Assembly: GCA_024277195.1 (NCBI GenBank)
Contig: JAJRVS010000113.1
Coordinates: 57,772-121,771 of the forward strand
DNA length: 64,000 nucleotides
From: Verrucomicrobiota bacterium
GTDB lineage: Bacteria > Verrucomicrobiota > Verrucomicrobiia > Verrucomicrobiales > DEV007
Reading direction: 5' to 3'
The notes below the pieces were generated by a model. It had not been told where the DNA came from. It saw nothing but the letters and a program-made list of their open reading frames with translations, and did not search any database. Below, piece after piece: positions 17,748-26,703 of the stretch (its first letter is position 1; every line of letters begins with the position of its first letter). A program made the translations under genes and the position numbers.

Positions 17748-19736
17748 TCAGTCCGCTTTGACTGCGGAGACGATCGCTGCAACAGTGAGGCCTAGTTTTT
17801 CCATCACCTGGGCTGCTGGAGCGCTGATTCCAAAACGGTCGATGCCGACCACTTTGCCGGCGGTTCCTACGTATTTATACCACAGCCCGCTGACGCCGGC
17901 TTCGATCGCAACACGTTGAGTGCAAGATGCTGGCAAGACAGATTCGCGGTAGTCGTCCGGCATGCGGTCGAAACGCTCCATGCAAGGCATGGATACGACG
18001 CGGGCCCCACCGCCGAGTTGTTCGGCGGCTTGGATGGCCAGTTCGACTTCGCTGCCGGTGGCAATGATGATGGTTTCGAGCTCAGTGCTTTCCTGACGTG
18101 CAATGTAAGCGCCACGGCGCACTCCGTTGCGGCGTTCGCTTACGGAAATCTCATTCAGCGTGCGGACTTTTTGTCGGGTGAGAAATAGCGCGGTAGGTCC
18201 GTCGGTGCGTTGCAGCGCCATGGCAAATGCGCCTGCGGTTTCTTCCGGGTCAGCGGGACGGATGACGTCGAGGCCGGGGATGACCCGCAGGCCACTGACG
18301 GTTTCCACTGGTTGGTGAGTGGGTCCGTCTTCTCCTACACCGACTGAGTCGTGAGTGAGGATGTAGATGACGGGTAGATTAGCGAGCGCTGCAATCCGGA
18401 TCGAGGGGCGCAGGTAGTCGGCAAAAACGGCAAAGGTAGCTCCGGAGGGTCGGAACAATCCGTCGTAAGCCATGCCGTTGCAGATGGCACCCATCGCATG
18501 CTCGCGGATTCCGAACCAGATATTGCGTCCCGAGTAGTCGTCGCGGCCGAAGTCGCCAGCTTCTTTAATGTAGTTTTTGGTTGAACCGTAAAGGTCAGCA
18601 CTGCCGGTGACAAGATTGGGCACCATTTTGGCAAGTGATTGCATCACGACTCCACCGGCTCCGCGAGTGGCATCCGTGTAGTCCTGGTCAAACTCCGGGA
18701 TCTGCTGATCAAGGTCGGTAGGTATCGAGTTGGCCAGGGCTTGAGTCAGGCTTTCCGCGAGCTCAGGGTTGCTCTCGCTCCAGTTAGTGAAGAGTGATTC
18801 CCATTCAGCGTAGCTGTTGGTCTGGCTTTCCTGGCGTTGGGCAAAAAATGCTTTTACTCCATCAGACACATAAAATAACTGATCGGCGGGCAGTCCAAGA
18901 CCAGCACGAGCGCTATCTGCGTAGTTGGCGCCGCCTTCACCATGTCCGGCAGCCGTGCCTGCGACTTCGGGGATGCCGCGTCCGATTTCTGTTTTGATTT
19001 CGATCAGTTTGGGTTTGCCGTTGTTATCGTTTTTGGCTTTAGCGAATGCCTGGGCAAAAGCTTCCATGTCGTGGCCGTCAATGGTCACCACGTCCCAGCC
19101 ATAGGCGTCAAAACGTTTAGCCGTAACCTCGCTTTGTGAACGATCTGCCATGGCGTCGAGAGTGACGTCGTTTGAATCATAGATCAAAACCAGGTTGTCT
19201 AGGCCAATGTGGCCGGCGTAAGAAGCGGCTTCAGCTGAGATGCCTTCCTGCAAACAACCGTCACCCGCCAATACCACGATATGGTAATCGAGGATGGTGT
19301 GTTCATCGGTATTGAACTTGGCCGCTGCCATTTTGGCAGAGACTGCGTAACCGACAGCATTGCCGATGCCCTGACCGAGCGGTCCGGTGGTGGCTTCGAC
19401 ACCTGGAGTTTCATTAAACTCAGGATGGCCAGGGGTTTTGCTGCCCATTTGGCGAAAATTTTTCACTTCATCCAGTGACAAATCGTAACCGGCGAGGTGC
19501 AACCAGGAGTAAAGGAACATGCTGCCATGGCCGGCGGAGAGAATGAAGCGGTCGCGATTGACCCATTTGGGAACCGAAGGATTGAATTGCAGTGCCTGGC
19601 CGAATAGCACCGCTCCGACATCCGCAGCTCCTAAAGGCAGACCAAGGTGACCTGAGCTGCATGCGTGTATGGCGTCGATAGCGAGCCCTCGTGCAGTGGC
19701 TGCTGATTCTGCTAAAATTTTCTGATTATCGATCAT
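17748..19736 (-). CDS. tkt: Transketolase
   Basis: Transketolase exchanges two-carbon ketol units in the pentose phosphate and sugar-rearrangement pathways using thiamine diphosphate. The N-terminal half has [23 protein letters not shown] and the diphosphate-Mg motif [15 protein letters not shown] running to [12 protein letters not shown]. The middle domain has the [14 protein letters not shown] [11 protein letters not shown] and [16 protein letters not shown], and the C-terminal domain is complete. The 662 residues are normal. It is the first gene of the leftward cluster and is divergent from hisG. Confidence 0.97.
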   Translation of the reverse strand: MIDNQKILAESAATARGLAIDAIHACSSGHLGLPLGAADVGAVLFGQALQFNPSVPKWVNRDRFILSAGHGSMFLYSWLHLAGYDLSLDEVKNFRQMGSKTPGHPEFNETPGVEATTGPLGQGIGNAVGYAVSAKMAAAKFNTDEHTILDYHIVVLAGDGCLQEGISAEAASYAGHIGLDNLVLIYDSNDVTLDAMADRSQSEVTAKRFDAYGWDVVTIDGHDMEAFAQAFAKAKNDNNGKPKLIEIKTEIGRGIPEVAGTAAGHGEGGANYADSARAGLGLPADQLFYVSDGVKAFFAQRQESQTNSYAEWESLFTNWSESNPELAESLTQALANSIPTDLDQQIPEFDQDYTDATRGAGGVVMQSLAKMVPNLVTGSADLYGSTKNYIKEAGDFGRDDYSGRNIWFGIREHAMGAICNGMAYDGLFRPSGATFAVFADYLRPSIRIAALANLPVIYILTHDSVGVGEDGPTHQPVETVSGLRVIPGLDVIRPADPEETAGAFAMALQRTDGPTALFLTRQKVRTLNEISVSERRNGVRRGAYIARQESTELETIIIATGSEVELAIQAAEQLGGGARVVSMPCMERFDRMPDDYRESVLPASCTQRVAIEAGVSGLWYKYVGTAGKVVGIDRFGISAPAAQVMEKLGLTVAAIVSAVKAD

Positions 19737-20038
19737 CGTATGGTGCGTTGAAGTTTTGAATCCGGCGCTGGTGATAAATGCGGCCGTAACCCGAGCGCTG
19801 CACCGATAAAAGAAAGCGTGTCATCTTTCAAGGGAAAGTGCCCCTGCGCGGGCTCTTAATCATGAAATTGAGTGAAAAAACATCGTTCATTGAGTCAAAT
19901 GGCGCATTTGCTTGAAATTCTAAGGTGACAGCGGCGAAAAAGTCAGCATCATACCAGCCCTGTTCCTTCATTGGCAATAAATTGGAAAACCGATGGTATT
20001 ATGTGGGCAGCAAGGGAAAAATCATAACTTCGTCGCGT
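19737..20038. other. Divergent tkt/hisG spacer
   Basis: This spacer should hold promoters for both divergent genes. GCCC and GGGC flank CTGCG near 19847-19860 as a small hairpin. A 17-codon open frame starts at about 19862 but has no histidine-rich character, so I do not call it a his leader peptide. A GTG-started extension of hisG from 19925 is possible but adds 38 residues with no family similarity. Confidence 0.4.
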
Positions 20039-20929
20039 ATGTCAGATAACACTGCAGCAAGAAAATTGAAAATCGGGCTTCCCAAGGGAAGCCTGCAAGA
20101 GCCCACACTCGAATTATTCGATAAAGCCGGGTATCAAATCAGTGGGGCTTCGCGTTCGTACCGCCCGATGATTGATGATCCGGAGATCGAGATCCGCCTG
20201 CTTCGCGCCCAGGAAATCGGGCGTTATGTGGATCACGGCTTTTTGGACTGTGGTATCACCGGCCGGGATTGGGTGGCGGAAAATCAAGCAGAGGTAGAAG
20301 TGTTGTGTGATTTGCAGTATTCGCGAGCGACGTCCAACCCGACGCGTTGGGTATTGGCGGTTCCGGAGGATTCTCCTTATAAAAGTGTCAAAGATTTGCA
20401 GGGCAAACGCATTGCCACGGAAGCGACAGGCCTGGTAGAGCGTTATCTGGAAGAGCATGGAGTGGAAGCGGAGGTGGAGTTTTCCTGGGGCGCCACGGAA
20501 GTGAAAGTTCCCGAATTGGTCGACGCTATCGTAGACATTACCGAGACCGGTTCTTCCCTGAGAGCCAACAATTTGCGCATCATGGACACCCTGATGGAGT
20601 CTTACCCGCAGTTTATTTCCAATACAGAAAGTTTTAAGGACAAATGGAAGCAGGAGAAGATGAAACGCCTCGCGCTTTTGCTGGAAGCAGCTTTGTTGGC
20701 GCGGGATATGGTGGGTTTGAAGCTCAATCTGCCCGAAAACAAGTTGCAAAAGCTAATAGAAACTCTACCGTCGCTGCGTCAGCCAACGGTATCGCACTTG
20801 ACGCAGGATGGATGGGTCGCTGTAGAAACAGTGATTTCTGAAAAAACTGTGCGTGATATCATTCCTGAATTAAAGGAACTGGGGGCAGAGGGGATTATAG
20901 AATATACTCTCAACAAAGTAGTCAATTAA
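20039..20929 (+). CDS. hisG: ATP phosphoribosyltransferase, long form
   Basis: HisG performs the first committed step of histidine synthesis, joining ATP and PRPP. The N-terminus [19 protein letters not shown], the GITGRDWV block and the PRPP-binding [18 protein letters not shown] region are clear. A C-terminal regulatory domain follows ([11 protein letters not shown] and the last roughly 75 residues), so this is the self-sufficient HisG(L) type that is feedback-inhibited by histidine and needs no HisZ. The ATG at 20039 gives 296 residues, the expected size. No other his gene is adjacent. Confidence 0.95.
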   Translation: MSDNTAARKLKIGLPKGSLQEPTLELFDKAGYQISGASRSYRPMIDDPEIEIRLLRAQEIGRYVDHGFLDCGITGRDWVAENQAEVEVLCDLQYSRATSNPTRWVLAVPEDSPYKSVKDLQGKRIATEATGLVERYLEEHGVEAEVEFSWGATEVKVPELVDAIVDITETGSSLRANNLRIMDTLMESYPQFISNTESFKDKWKQEKMKRLALLLEAALLARDMVGLKLNLPENKLQKLIETLPSLRQPTVSHLTQDGWVAVETVISEKTVRDIIPELKELGAEGIIEYTLNKVVN

Positions 20930-20957
20930 AGGCTATCAAGGTGCCGTCAGTGCTTTT

Positions 20958-20973
20958 CTCTCGGCAGCGAGAG
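20958..20973 (+). promoter_or_regulatory. Perfect hairpin between hisG and bS22-like gene
   Basis: CTCTCG (20958-20963) and CGAGAG (20968-20973) form a 6-bp stem over a GCAG tetraloop, 28 bases after the hisG stop. There is no T-run, so it may be an RNA-processing or stability element between hisG and the downstream mini-gene. Confidence 0.3.
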
Positions 20974-21018
20974 GAAATTAGCAGGAAGGCCGGACAACTT
21001 AAACACGAAACATAAGAT

Positions 21019-21123
21019 ATGGGTTCGCTCAAAAAAAGACGTAAAACTAAGATCAACAAGCACAAGAGGCGGAAGTTGAGCAAACGCAATCGCCATAAGA
21101 AGCGTTTGCGTTACAAGTCCTAG
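21019..21123 (+). CDS. Tiny basic ribosomal protein, bS22/AURKAIP1-COX24 type
   Basis: This 34-residue gene begins MGSLKKRRKTKINKHKRRK and ends KKRLRYKS. More than half of its residues are Lys or Arg. It matches the pattern of the very short bacterial proteins annotated as AURKAIP1/COX24-domain proteins. The mycobacterial member of that family, bS22, binds near the decoding centre of the small subunit, and the mitochondrial counterpart is mS38. The conserved MGS start, the KKRRK run and the HKKR segment support the call. It sits 89 bases after hisG and 16 bases before the TPR gene, so it is probably co-transcribed with the latter. Such genes are easily missed by gene finders. Confidence 0.85.
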   Translation: MGSLKKRRKTKINKHKRRKLSKRNRHKKRLRYKS

Positions 21124-21139
21124 GGGCTAAGCTTTTGCT

Positions 21140-23080
21140 ATGAACCCTGCTAAGACCAACGATCAATCTATCAAGATCAATCGTTGGCAGGCTTTTAAAA
21201 GCGTAGGGTTTTTGATCAATCATAAATTTGGTGGAGCCTTCACAGGCTTCGCAATTTTTTGTGCCTGCGTCACTCCTTTGAGTGCAGCCAAGCCATTGGG
21301 TAGCTCGGCGCAAAAAGGCGATGGCTTGGATGATCGTGCCGAGGTCTATGTGGATCGGTTTTTCCCACCCAACCCCCGTTTGTCCCTGCTTGGAGCGGGA
21401 CAGTTACGAGCGGACGCCTTGGCGCATTATTCTAGGGCGCTTGCTTTTGAGAAGGAGAAAAATTTCGATGCAGCTCTGAAAGCTTATAACGAGGTTTTGC
21501 GTCTGACACCGGCTAATGTGGCATTGGCACGAAAGGTGGCCTATCTGCAGGCATCCGGTGGTCGTTTGAAAGAAGCGCGGGAGATATTAGAAAAATCCCT
21601 GCAGCTCAATCCGCAGGCGGCACAAGCGTATTTATCTTATTCCGAGTTTTTGCTCACTTATTATGCAGATTCTGCCGAGGATAGAAAAAAGGCCATGCTG
21701 CTGGCGGAAGATGCAGAGCAGAAATTTGCGGATGATGCGGCGGTTTACGATCACGTGATCCGCTTGTATTTAGTCAGTCGGCAAACGGATAAAGCCAAAG
21801 CTGCGATTGACCGGGCATTAAAACAAGAGTCAGCAGATCCTGATTTCTGGCTGAAAATAGCGATGGTCGCGCAACGTGTCTGGCCGTTGACTACCAGTGC
21901 CGGACAAAAACCGATATTATTGAATGGTATTTATCAGAAAGTTTTGGATCATTCCAAGGATCAGCTGGAACCACAGGTAGCGGTTGCAGGTTTTTATAGC
22001 TCATCTCATCAAGCTCAGAAAGCGCGGGAGCTGTATGAGAAAATTATCCTTGAACACCCCGAACGGCTCGATCTTCGCAAAAAACTTGCTTCGGTTTATC
22101 AGGTGCTAGGCCAGCAGGAGAAAGTGATAGAGATATTACGTGATGTGGTGCAAATCGATCCTCGTGACGCGCAGACCAACCGATTACTGGCGGAAGTGTA
22201 TCGTGCTCGTAAGGATCCGGTGAATGCGGCGCATTTTTTGCAGCAAGCTTTGAAGATAAGCAAAGGCAGCGAGTCGGAGTACATGGATCTGGCCCAGCTT
22301 TTGCTCTCTGCGAGAAAGCCGGAAGAAGCGGTGCCGGTTCTGGAGCGTGCCGCCTATTATTATCCGGAAGAACCGTTTGTAGCATTTTTACTGGCGGTCG
22401 CACGTTCGCGTGCCGAGCAATATGAAGATTCACTATCTGCTTTCGAGCGAGCGATATTGTTAGGCAAAGAAACCCGACCAGGCCTGTTGAATGAACAATT
22501 CTATTTTCAGTATGGAGCTGCTGCAGAACGCGCAGGCAAGCTTGAGCAAGCGGCGACCTTGTTTCGCAAATCAATGAGTATTTTGGCGAAAAGCGGAGCT
22601 GAGGATGAAGAGAGTAAAGTTTTTGCGGCACAACTTTATAACTACCTGGGTTATATGTGGTTGGAAAATGACATGCATATTGATGAAGCGGGGGAGTTGA
22701 TCAAAACAGCATTTGATTTGACTCCCGAATCGGGTGCGATTCGAGACAGTCTCGGTTGGTTTTATTTTAAGAAAAAACGATTCAAAGAAGCCCGGCTTGA
22801 GTTGAACAAAGCAATGGAGTTGATGCAAGAACCTGATCCTACGGTATTTGATCACTTGGCGCGGACCTATTTTCAATTAGGCATGAAAGAAGAAGCCTTG
22901 CAGTACATGCGCAAGGCGCTCGATTTGGATTCTGCTAATAAGGAATTTGTGGATCGCCTGCGTAAGTTTGAAACACAAGAGCCCCCCGTTTCACAGACGA
23001 TCCCAAAACCTTCAGATCCAGTGAAAAAGAAACCTCTGCCGCACGCAGTGGATAAGGAAAAAGGGGAAAAGGCCGCTTGA
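21140..23080 (+). CDS. Exported tetratricopeptide-repeat protein
   Basis: This 646-residue protein has a basic N-terminus and one hydrophobic segment at about 34-52 ending in PLSAAK, which looks like a long signal peptide. From about residue 90 to 600 it is built of TPR motifs, seen as repeated phrases such as ALAFEKEKNFDAALKAYNEV, then LKEAREILEKSLQLNPQAAQ, and near the end DSLGWFYFKKKRFKEARLEL. The tail after about 615 is Pro/Lys-rich and probably disordered. TPR arrays act as protein-binding scaffolds, often in outer-membrane assembly or secretion. Nothing here fixes the partner. A start at a later ATG is unlikely because the signal would be lost. Confidence 0.85.
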   Translation: MNPAKTNDQSIKINRWQAFKSVGFLINHKFGGAFTGFAIFCACVTPLSAAKPLGSSAQKGDGLDDRAEVYVDRFFPPNPRLSLLGAGQLRADALAHYSRALAFEKEKNFDAALKAYNEVLRLTPANVALARKVAYLQASGGRLKEAREILEKSLQLNPQAAQAYLSYSEFLLTYYADSAEDRKKAMLLAEDAEQKFADDAAVYDHVIRLYLVSRQTDKAKAAIDRALKQESADPDFWLKIAMVAQRVWPLTTSAGQKPILLNGIYQKVLDHSKDQLEPQVAVAGFYSSSHQAQKARELYEKIILEHPERLDLRKKLASVYQVLGQQEKVIEILRDVVQIDPRDAQTNRLLAEVYRARKDPVNAAHFLQQALKISKGSESEYMDLAQLLLSARKPEEAVPVLERAAYYYPEEPFVAFLLAVARSRAEQYEDSLSAFERAILLGKETRPGLLNEQFYFQYGAAAERAGKLEQAATLFRKSMSILAKSGAEDEESKVFAAQLYNYLGYMWLENDMHIDEAGELIKTAFDLTPESGAIRDSLGWFYFKKKRFKEARLELNKAMELMQEPDPTVFDHLARTYFQLGMKEEALQYMRKALDLDSANKEFVDRLRKFETQEPPVSQTIPKPSDPVKKKPLPHAVDKEKGEKAA

Positions 23081-23266
23081 GTATCGGTATGAGATTCTGA
23101 TAGGATTCCTTCAGTGGATCTTGTAGAAGAGAATCGCTGGATTTTGTGATTTCCTGTCTGTATAATAACTCATAAAACAAACCGATGGTTGCATGAAACA
23201 GTATTTGTTTGGTGTGACCTTAGTGAAGCTCGTTTCACTAATATATAAATAATACAAAATCTCCCG
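23081..23266 (+). promoter_or_regulatory. Promoter region of PIN-TRAM gene with palindrome
   Basis: A consensus -10 box TATAAT lies at 23161-23166, although no good -35 is correctly spaced. Further down, TTAGTGAA (23220-23227) and TTCACTAA (23234-23241) are perfect inverted repeats over a 6-base loop, ending 25 bases before the start codon at 23267. The palindrome could be an operator or a 5'-leader hairpin in the mRNA of this PIN-domain nuclease. Confidence 0.4.
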
Positions 23267-24286
23267 ATGAAAATTTCTTCTACAACCAATGCTATAAGAA
23301 GCACGTTTTTTGTGCTGTGTGTATTACTGGGCAGTGTGATAGCCGATGATCAGCAATTGGCACAATCCTGGACTGGTGCGATTTACGGTGCGACATTCGC
23401 GTTATCTGTATTATTGCTCGATTTCATTTTGCGGAATTTCACCATTAGGGGGTTTTCGGCAGGCACTTTTGGTTTGTTGGTGGGCATGGTTTGCGCACAG
23501 TTGATCGTATGGACGAGGGTGTTTGAGGGCCCGTGGATGGATAGATTTGCTTTAGGCAGTCACATATTTGGCCTAGGGCTTTTTATCGGTTTTGGTTATT
23601 TGGGCATGATGTTGGCTTTGCGCACCAAGCGAGACGAGTTTTCCCTGATCATTCCCTACGTGCGTTTTCGTCAGGATTCGGTGCATGACGAATCGATGTT
23701 GGTGGATACCAACGTGATTATAGACGGCCGTTTGTTGAAATTATGCGCGACGGGCTTTTTGAGTGGCTCATTGATTGTGCCGCAGTTTGTTTTGGATGAA
23801 TTACAGGCTTTGTGCGATTCAGCGGATGAGGCCAAAAGGGGACGCGGCAAACGTGGTTTGGATTGTTTGCGCCAGATGCAGGATGCTCCCGAATTGGAGG
23901 TCATCATCAATGATGATCTGGTATCAACGAAGGATGAAGTGGATAGCAAGCTGGTTGAATTAGCTCAAAAGCTAGGGGCTCGTCTTTTGACCAATGACAG
24001 TGGTCTGGCAAAAGTGGCGCGCTTGCAGAAAGTGAATGTTTTATTGCTCAGTGAGCTGGCTCTGGCGATGCGACCTGTGGTTGCACCTGGTGATGAAGTG
24101 GAGCTTAACTTGGTGAAAGAAGGCCGTGATGAGCACCAAGCCGTTGGTTATTTGCCGGACGGTACTATGATCGTGGTCAATCGCGCAGTGGCTTTGATTG
24201 GCTCGTTGCAGTGGGTGGTGGTTGCAGGAGCGGTGCAAACCAGCGCCGGGCGTTTGATTTTCGCCGAGCTCAAGGAAAACGACTAA
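23267..24286 (+). CDS. Membrane-anchored PIN-TRAM domain protein
   Basis: The protein resembles the YacL/YkwD-neighbour type seen in Gram-positives and Verrucomicrobiota. The N-terminal roughly 120 residues hold four hydrophobic helices. A PIN nuclease domain spans about 144-262 with acidic residues expected for metal binding: D147 in VDTNVIIDGR, E179 in DELQ and D244 in LTNDSGLAKVA. A TRAM-like beta-barrel RNA-binding domain fills the C-terminus (about 270-335, GDEVELNLVKEGRDEHQAVG). Together these imply a membrane-bound RNase acting on RNA, but the biological substrate is unknown. The length of 339 is usual. Confidence 0.88.
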   Translation: MKISSTTNAIRSTFFVLCVLLGSVIADDQQLAQSWTGAIYGATFALSVLLLDFILRNFTIRGFSAGTFGLLVGMVCAQLIVWTRVFEGPWMDRFALGSHIFGLGLFIGFGYLGMMLALRTKRDEFSLIIPYVRFRQDSVHDESMLVDTNVIIDGRLLKLCATGFLSGSLIVPQFVLDELQALCDSADEAKRGRGKRGLDCLRQMQDAPELEVIINDDLVSTKDEVDSKLVELAQKLGARLLTNDSGLAKVARLQKVNVLLLSELALAMRPVVAPGDEVELNLVKEGRDEHQAVGYLPDGTMIVVNRAVALIGSLQWVVVAGAVQTSAGRLIFAELKEND

Positions 24287-24338
24287 AAGTAATATACTTC
24301 TAGACGGTGACCTGGTGAAATTGAAGGGGGGGTGGGGG

Positions 24339-24367
24339 AACCTGCCGCCTGGAACCAGGGGCAGGTT
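24339..24367. repeat. Long near-perfect palindrome between convergent genes
   Basis: AACCTGCC (24339-24346) pairs with GGCAGGTT (24360-24367), and inside it CCTGG (24348-24352) faces CCAGG (24355-24359), leaving a single bulged G at 24347. The result is a stem of about 12-13 bp with a very tight loop, preceded by a G-rich run. It sits between the convergent PIN-TRAM and DUF3276 genes. There is no T-run. It could block transcription from both sides or be a repeat element. Confidence 0.55.
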
Positions 24368-24415
24368 ATAGGTGTTATCCGTTATTCTCGATTGAGATGT
24401 ACGGATGCTGCGCGA

Positions 24416-24664
24416 TCAATCCTGTTGATCGGCGTCTGCTATGTTTTGCAGGGCGTTGATGAAGTCTTCCAGCACTTCACAAGGCACCATAATGGTGTCT
24501 CTGCGTCCGCGCACATCTTCTGTGATCTTCACAAAGCTGCCGCGGTCATTTTCTTTCAGGTCGAGAAAGAAAATTTTGCGATCCGAAAATATTTTTTCGG
24601 AATGCGTGGGTTCATCATCACGTCTGCGATTATCTTGTCTTTGATCTTCTTCGTATTCAATCAT
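24416..24664 (-). CDS. PUR-family nucleic-acid-binding protein (DUF3276)
   Basis: The 82-residue protein has the single PUR repeat pattern: EKIFSDRKIFFLDLKENDRG, then SFVKITEDVRGRRDTIMVP, then a final helix EVLEDFINALQNI. PUR-alpha-like domains bind single-stranded nucleic acid, and the bacterial one-repeat versions (DUF3276) act as dimers of uncertain role. The charged N-terminus (EEDQRQDNRRRDDE) is probably disordered. It lies downstream of trpS on the same strand, separated by 216 bases with a hairpin (plus-strand 24707-24723) in its 5' leader. Confidence 0.85.
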   Translation of the reverse strand: MIEYEEDQRQDNRRRDDEPTHSEKIFSDRKIFFLDLKENDRGSFVKITEDVRGRRDTIMVPCEVLEDFINALQNIADADQQD

Positions 24665-24706
24665 GGATCTACGTACCTCTCTTCTCTGTTTATAGTTAAA
24701 CGTCAG

Positions 24707-24723
24707 CCGAAAATAAATTTCGG
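24707..24723 (-). promoter_or_regulatory. Leader hairpin of PUR-domain gene
   Basis: CCGAAA (24707-24712) and TTTCGG (24718-24723) form a perfect 6-bp stem with a 5-base A/T loop, 43 bases upstream of the start codon on the minus strand. It may be a 5'-UTR hairpin or a weak trpS 3' structure. No T-run follows. Confidence 0.3.
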
Positions 24724-24880
24724 TAGCGTGTGTTTTTCCTTCCTCCTTCTCCGGAGATCAACGCTGCATGCTTGTTTTGAAACACTTAGCGCCACCCAAA
24801 CCGGCCTGGTGCGGGCAATAGAGTCTATAAGACTTTGCCACACCGTTCCTTATGGGCGCGGTAAAAAAGCACGGATTTAT

Positions 24881-25849
24881 CTAAAGTCCAACAGCTTTAC
24901 GAACACGATGCAAGGTTTCTTGCGCAATCAAGCGGGCTTGTTTGGCCCCATTTTGCAGCACATCCTCGACAAAATCGGGATCTTGCTCGAGTTTTGCGCG
25001 TTTGACCCGTAGGGGAGCGAAGTGTTCGAGCAGTTTTTCCAGCAGTTGTTTTTTGAAGTGGCCATAGCCTTCACCACCGCGGCGGAAGGCGTCTTCCATC
25101 TCCTGCACTTCATCTGCGGACGCGATCAATTTGTAGAGCATGACGATGTAGGAGTCATCGGGGTCTTTTGGATCCTCCACTGGGATGGAATCCGTGGTGA
25201 TGCGCATGATTTTTTTCTTGAGCGCTTTTTCGTCTTCGAACAGAGCAATGGTATTATCGTAGCTTTTGCTCATTTTGCGCCCATCGAGGCCGGGAACGGC
25301 TGCCAGATCCTTACGAATACGTGGTTCGGGTATTTTTAGCAACGGCTCGCCTTCGCCGTAACGGTCATTAAATTTTTGGGCGATGTCACGGGTGACTTCG
25401 ATATGCTGTTTTTGATCTTTGCCGACCGGAACAAGGTCACTGTTGTAGATCAAAATGTCGGATGCCATCAGAACCGGGTAAGCAAACAGACCGTGGGAGG
25501 GGGAAACGCCCTGGGCGATTTTGTCTTTGTAGGAATGACAGCGCTCGAGCAGGCCCATCGGGGTCAGGGTGCTGAGAATCCAGGTCAATTCGGTGACTTC
25601 CGGTACGTCGGATTGACGAAAAAAAACAGCTTTTTCAGGATCGAGACCACAAGCGAGGAAATCGATAGCCACATCGCGCACATTGTCACGCAATTGGCTG
25701 GGATCGTGGATCGAGGTCAGCGAGTGATAGTCCGCTATGAAATAATAGGCTTCCCCTTCGTCTTGAAGCCGGATGGCGGGTTCCATCATGCCAAAATAAT
25801 TGCCAAGATGAAGACGCCCTGATGGTTGGATGCCAGATAGAATACGCAT
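24881..25849 (-). CDS. trpS: Tryptophanyl-tRNA synthetase
   Basis: TrpS charges tRNA-Trp. The start at 25849 gives MRILSGIQPSGRLHLGNYFG, the expected N-terminus with the HIGH-type motif HLGN. KMSKS appears as GRKMSKSYDN, and PVGKDQKQHIEVTRDIA is also typical. The 322-residue length is normal for a bacterial class Ic enzyme. The longer open frame up to 25918 adds 23 residues without family similarity and is rejected as the start. Confidence 0.96.
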   Translation of the reverse strand: MRILSGIQPSGRLHLGNYFGMMEPAIRLQDEGEAYYFIADYHSLTSIHDPSQLRDNVRDVAIDFLACGLDPEKAVFFRQSDVPEVTELTWILSTLTPMGLLERCHSYKDKIAQGVSPSHGLFAYPVLMASDILIYNSDLVPVGKDQKQHIEVTRDIAQKFNDRYGEGEPLLKIPEPRIRKDLAAVPGLDGRKMSKSYDNTIALFEDEKALKKKIMRITTDSIPVEDPKDPDDSYIVMLYKLIASADEVQEMEDAFRRGGEGYGHFKKQLLEKLLEHFAPLRVKRAKLEQDPDFVEDVLQNGAKQARLIAQETLHRVRKAVGL

Positions 25850-25943
25850 GAATGGCTTGACTGTCTTTTCGGCAGAGGCAGATGTCAAGGCTACATAGGT
25901 ACCAGTCCTTGGAAACAAAGAAATAATTATCGACGGTTAGTCT

Positions 25944-26573
25944 TTGGATGTGAAAAAAGCAGGGATGCTCAGACAACCCCGAATTGAATGCGAAGGCACC
26001 GTTTATCATGTCATGAGCCGCAGCAACGCAGGTCAGAAGATCTGTTTTGCCCGACAGGGCTATGGGCTTTTTCTTGAAACTCATGACCAAGCCTGCCGGA
26101 GGTCAAGATGGTGGACTCATGCTTACGTGCTTATGCCAAACCAATACCATTTGTTATTGGAAACCCCTGATGAAAATCTTGTGGATGGAACGCGTTGGTT
26201 GCAGGGCACATTCACAGCGCGTACAAACGGGCGCTGTAAACGACGGGGCATTTTCTGCAAGGGTGTTATGATGCATTGATGATCGATGGCGAGAACAGTG
26301 CTGGGTTATATTTTCGGACTGTCGCTGATTATAATCCAACGCAACCCTGCCCGGGGGGGTTGTTGCGATACGAGGGGGATCAGAAAGGGCGTGAAGATCG
26401 GCGCAGGGGGCCGCTGTGGCATTATCGTTGGAGTAGTTATGCGCGTTACCGGGCATGGAAAAAATCGCCCCGTGTGGTTAGTCACTGATAAGGTGTTCGG
26501 GGAGCATGGGCTTGGTGATGAGAGCCGGGGCAGAAGGTCAGTTAGGAAAACTATGAGAAATGAAACAACATAG
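25944..26573 (+). pseudogene. Decayed REP-associated tyrosine transposase (RAYT-like)
   Basis: Three frames together read as one Y1/HUH transposase of the RAYT class. The first (25944 to about 26265) has TVYHVMSRSN, FLETHDQACRRSRWW and YVLMPNQYHLLLETPDENLV. The second (from about 26290) has YFRTVADYNPTQP and HYRWSSYARYRAWKKSP, matching the usual IHLNPVRA and YRWSSY blocks. The third (to 26573) has RPVWLVTDKVFGEHGLGDES, the normal C-terminus. At least two frameshifts are needed to join them. The HUH motif is also damaged: NQYH instead of NHxH. The gene is therefore inactive. Confidence 0.85.
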
Positions 26574-26703
26574 GAAAATGAGCAGTAATCTTAATGGAAT
26601 CCTCGATTTCAAGGATCCCTATCATGATTACTTGGTAAACAGTTTTGCTTTCGCCAGTGTTTACTTTTATACTCTCAATCCTAAACCTTTTCCATATTCC
26701 AGC

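Noticed and set aside
24332..25012. 226-codon rightward open frame across the DUF3276 gene and trpS end
   Set aside because: It overlaps two well-supported leftward genes and encodes a Cys/Phe-rich sequence without any motif.
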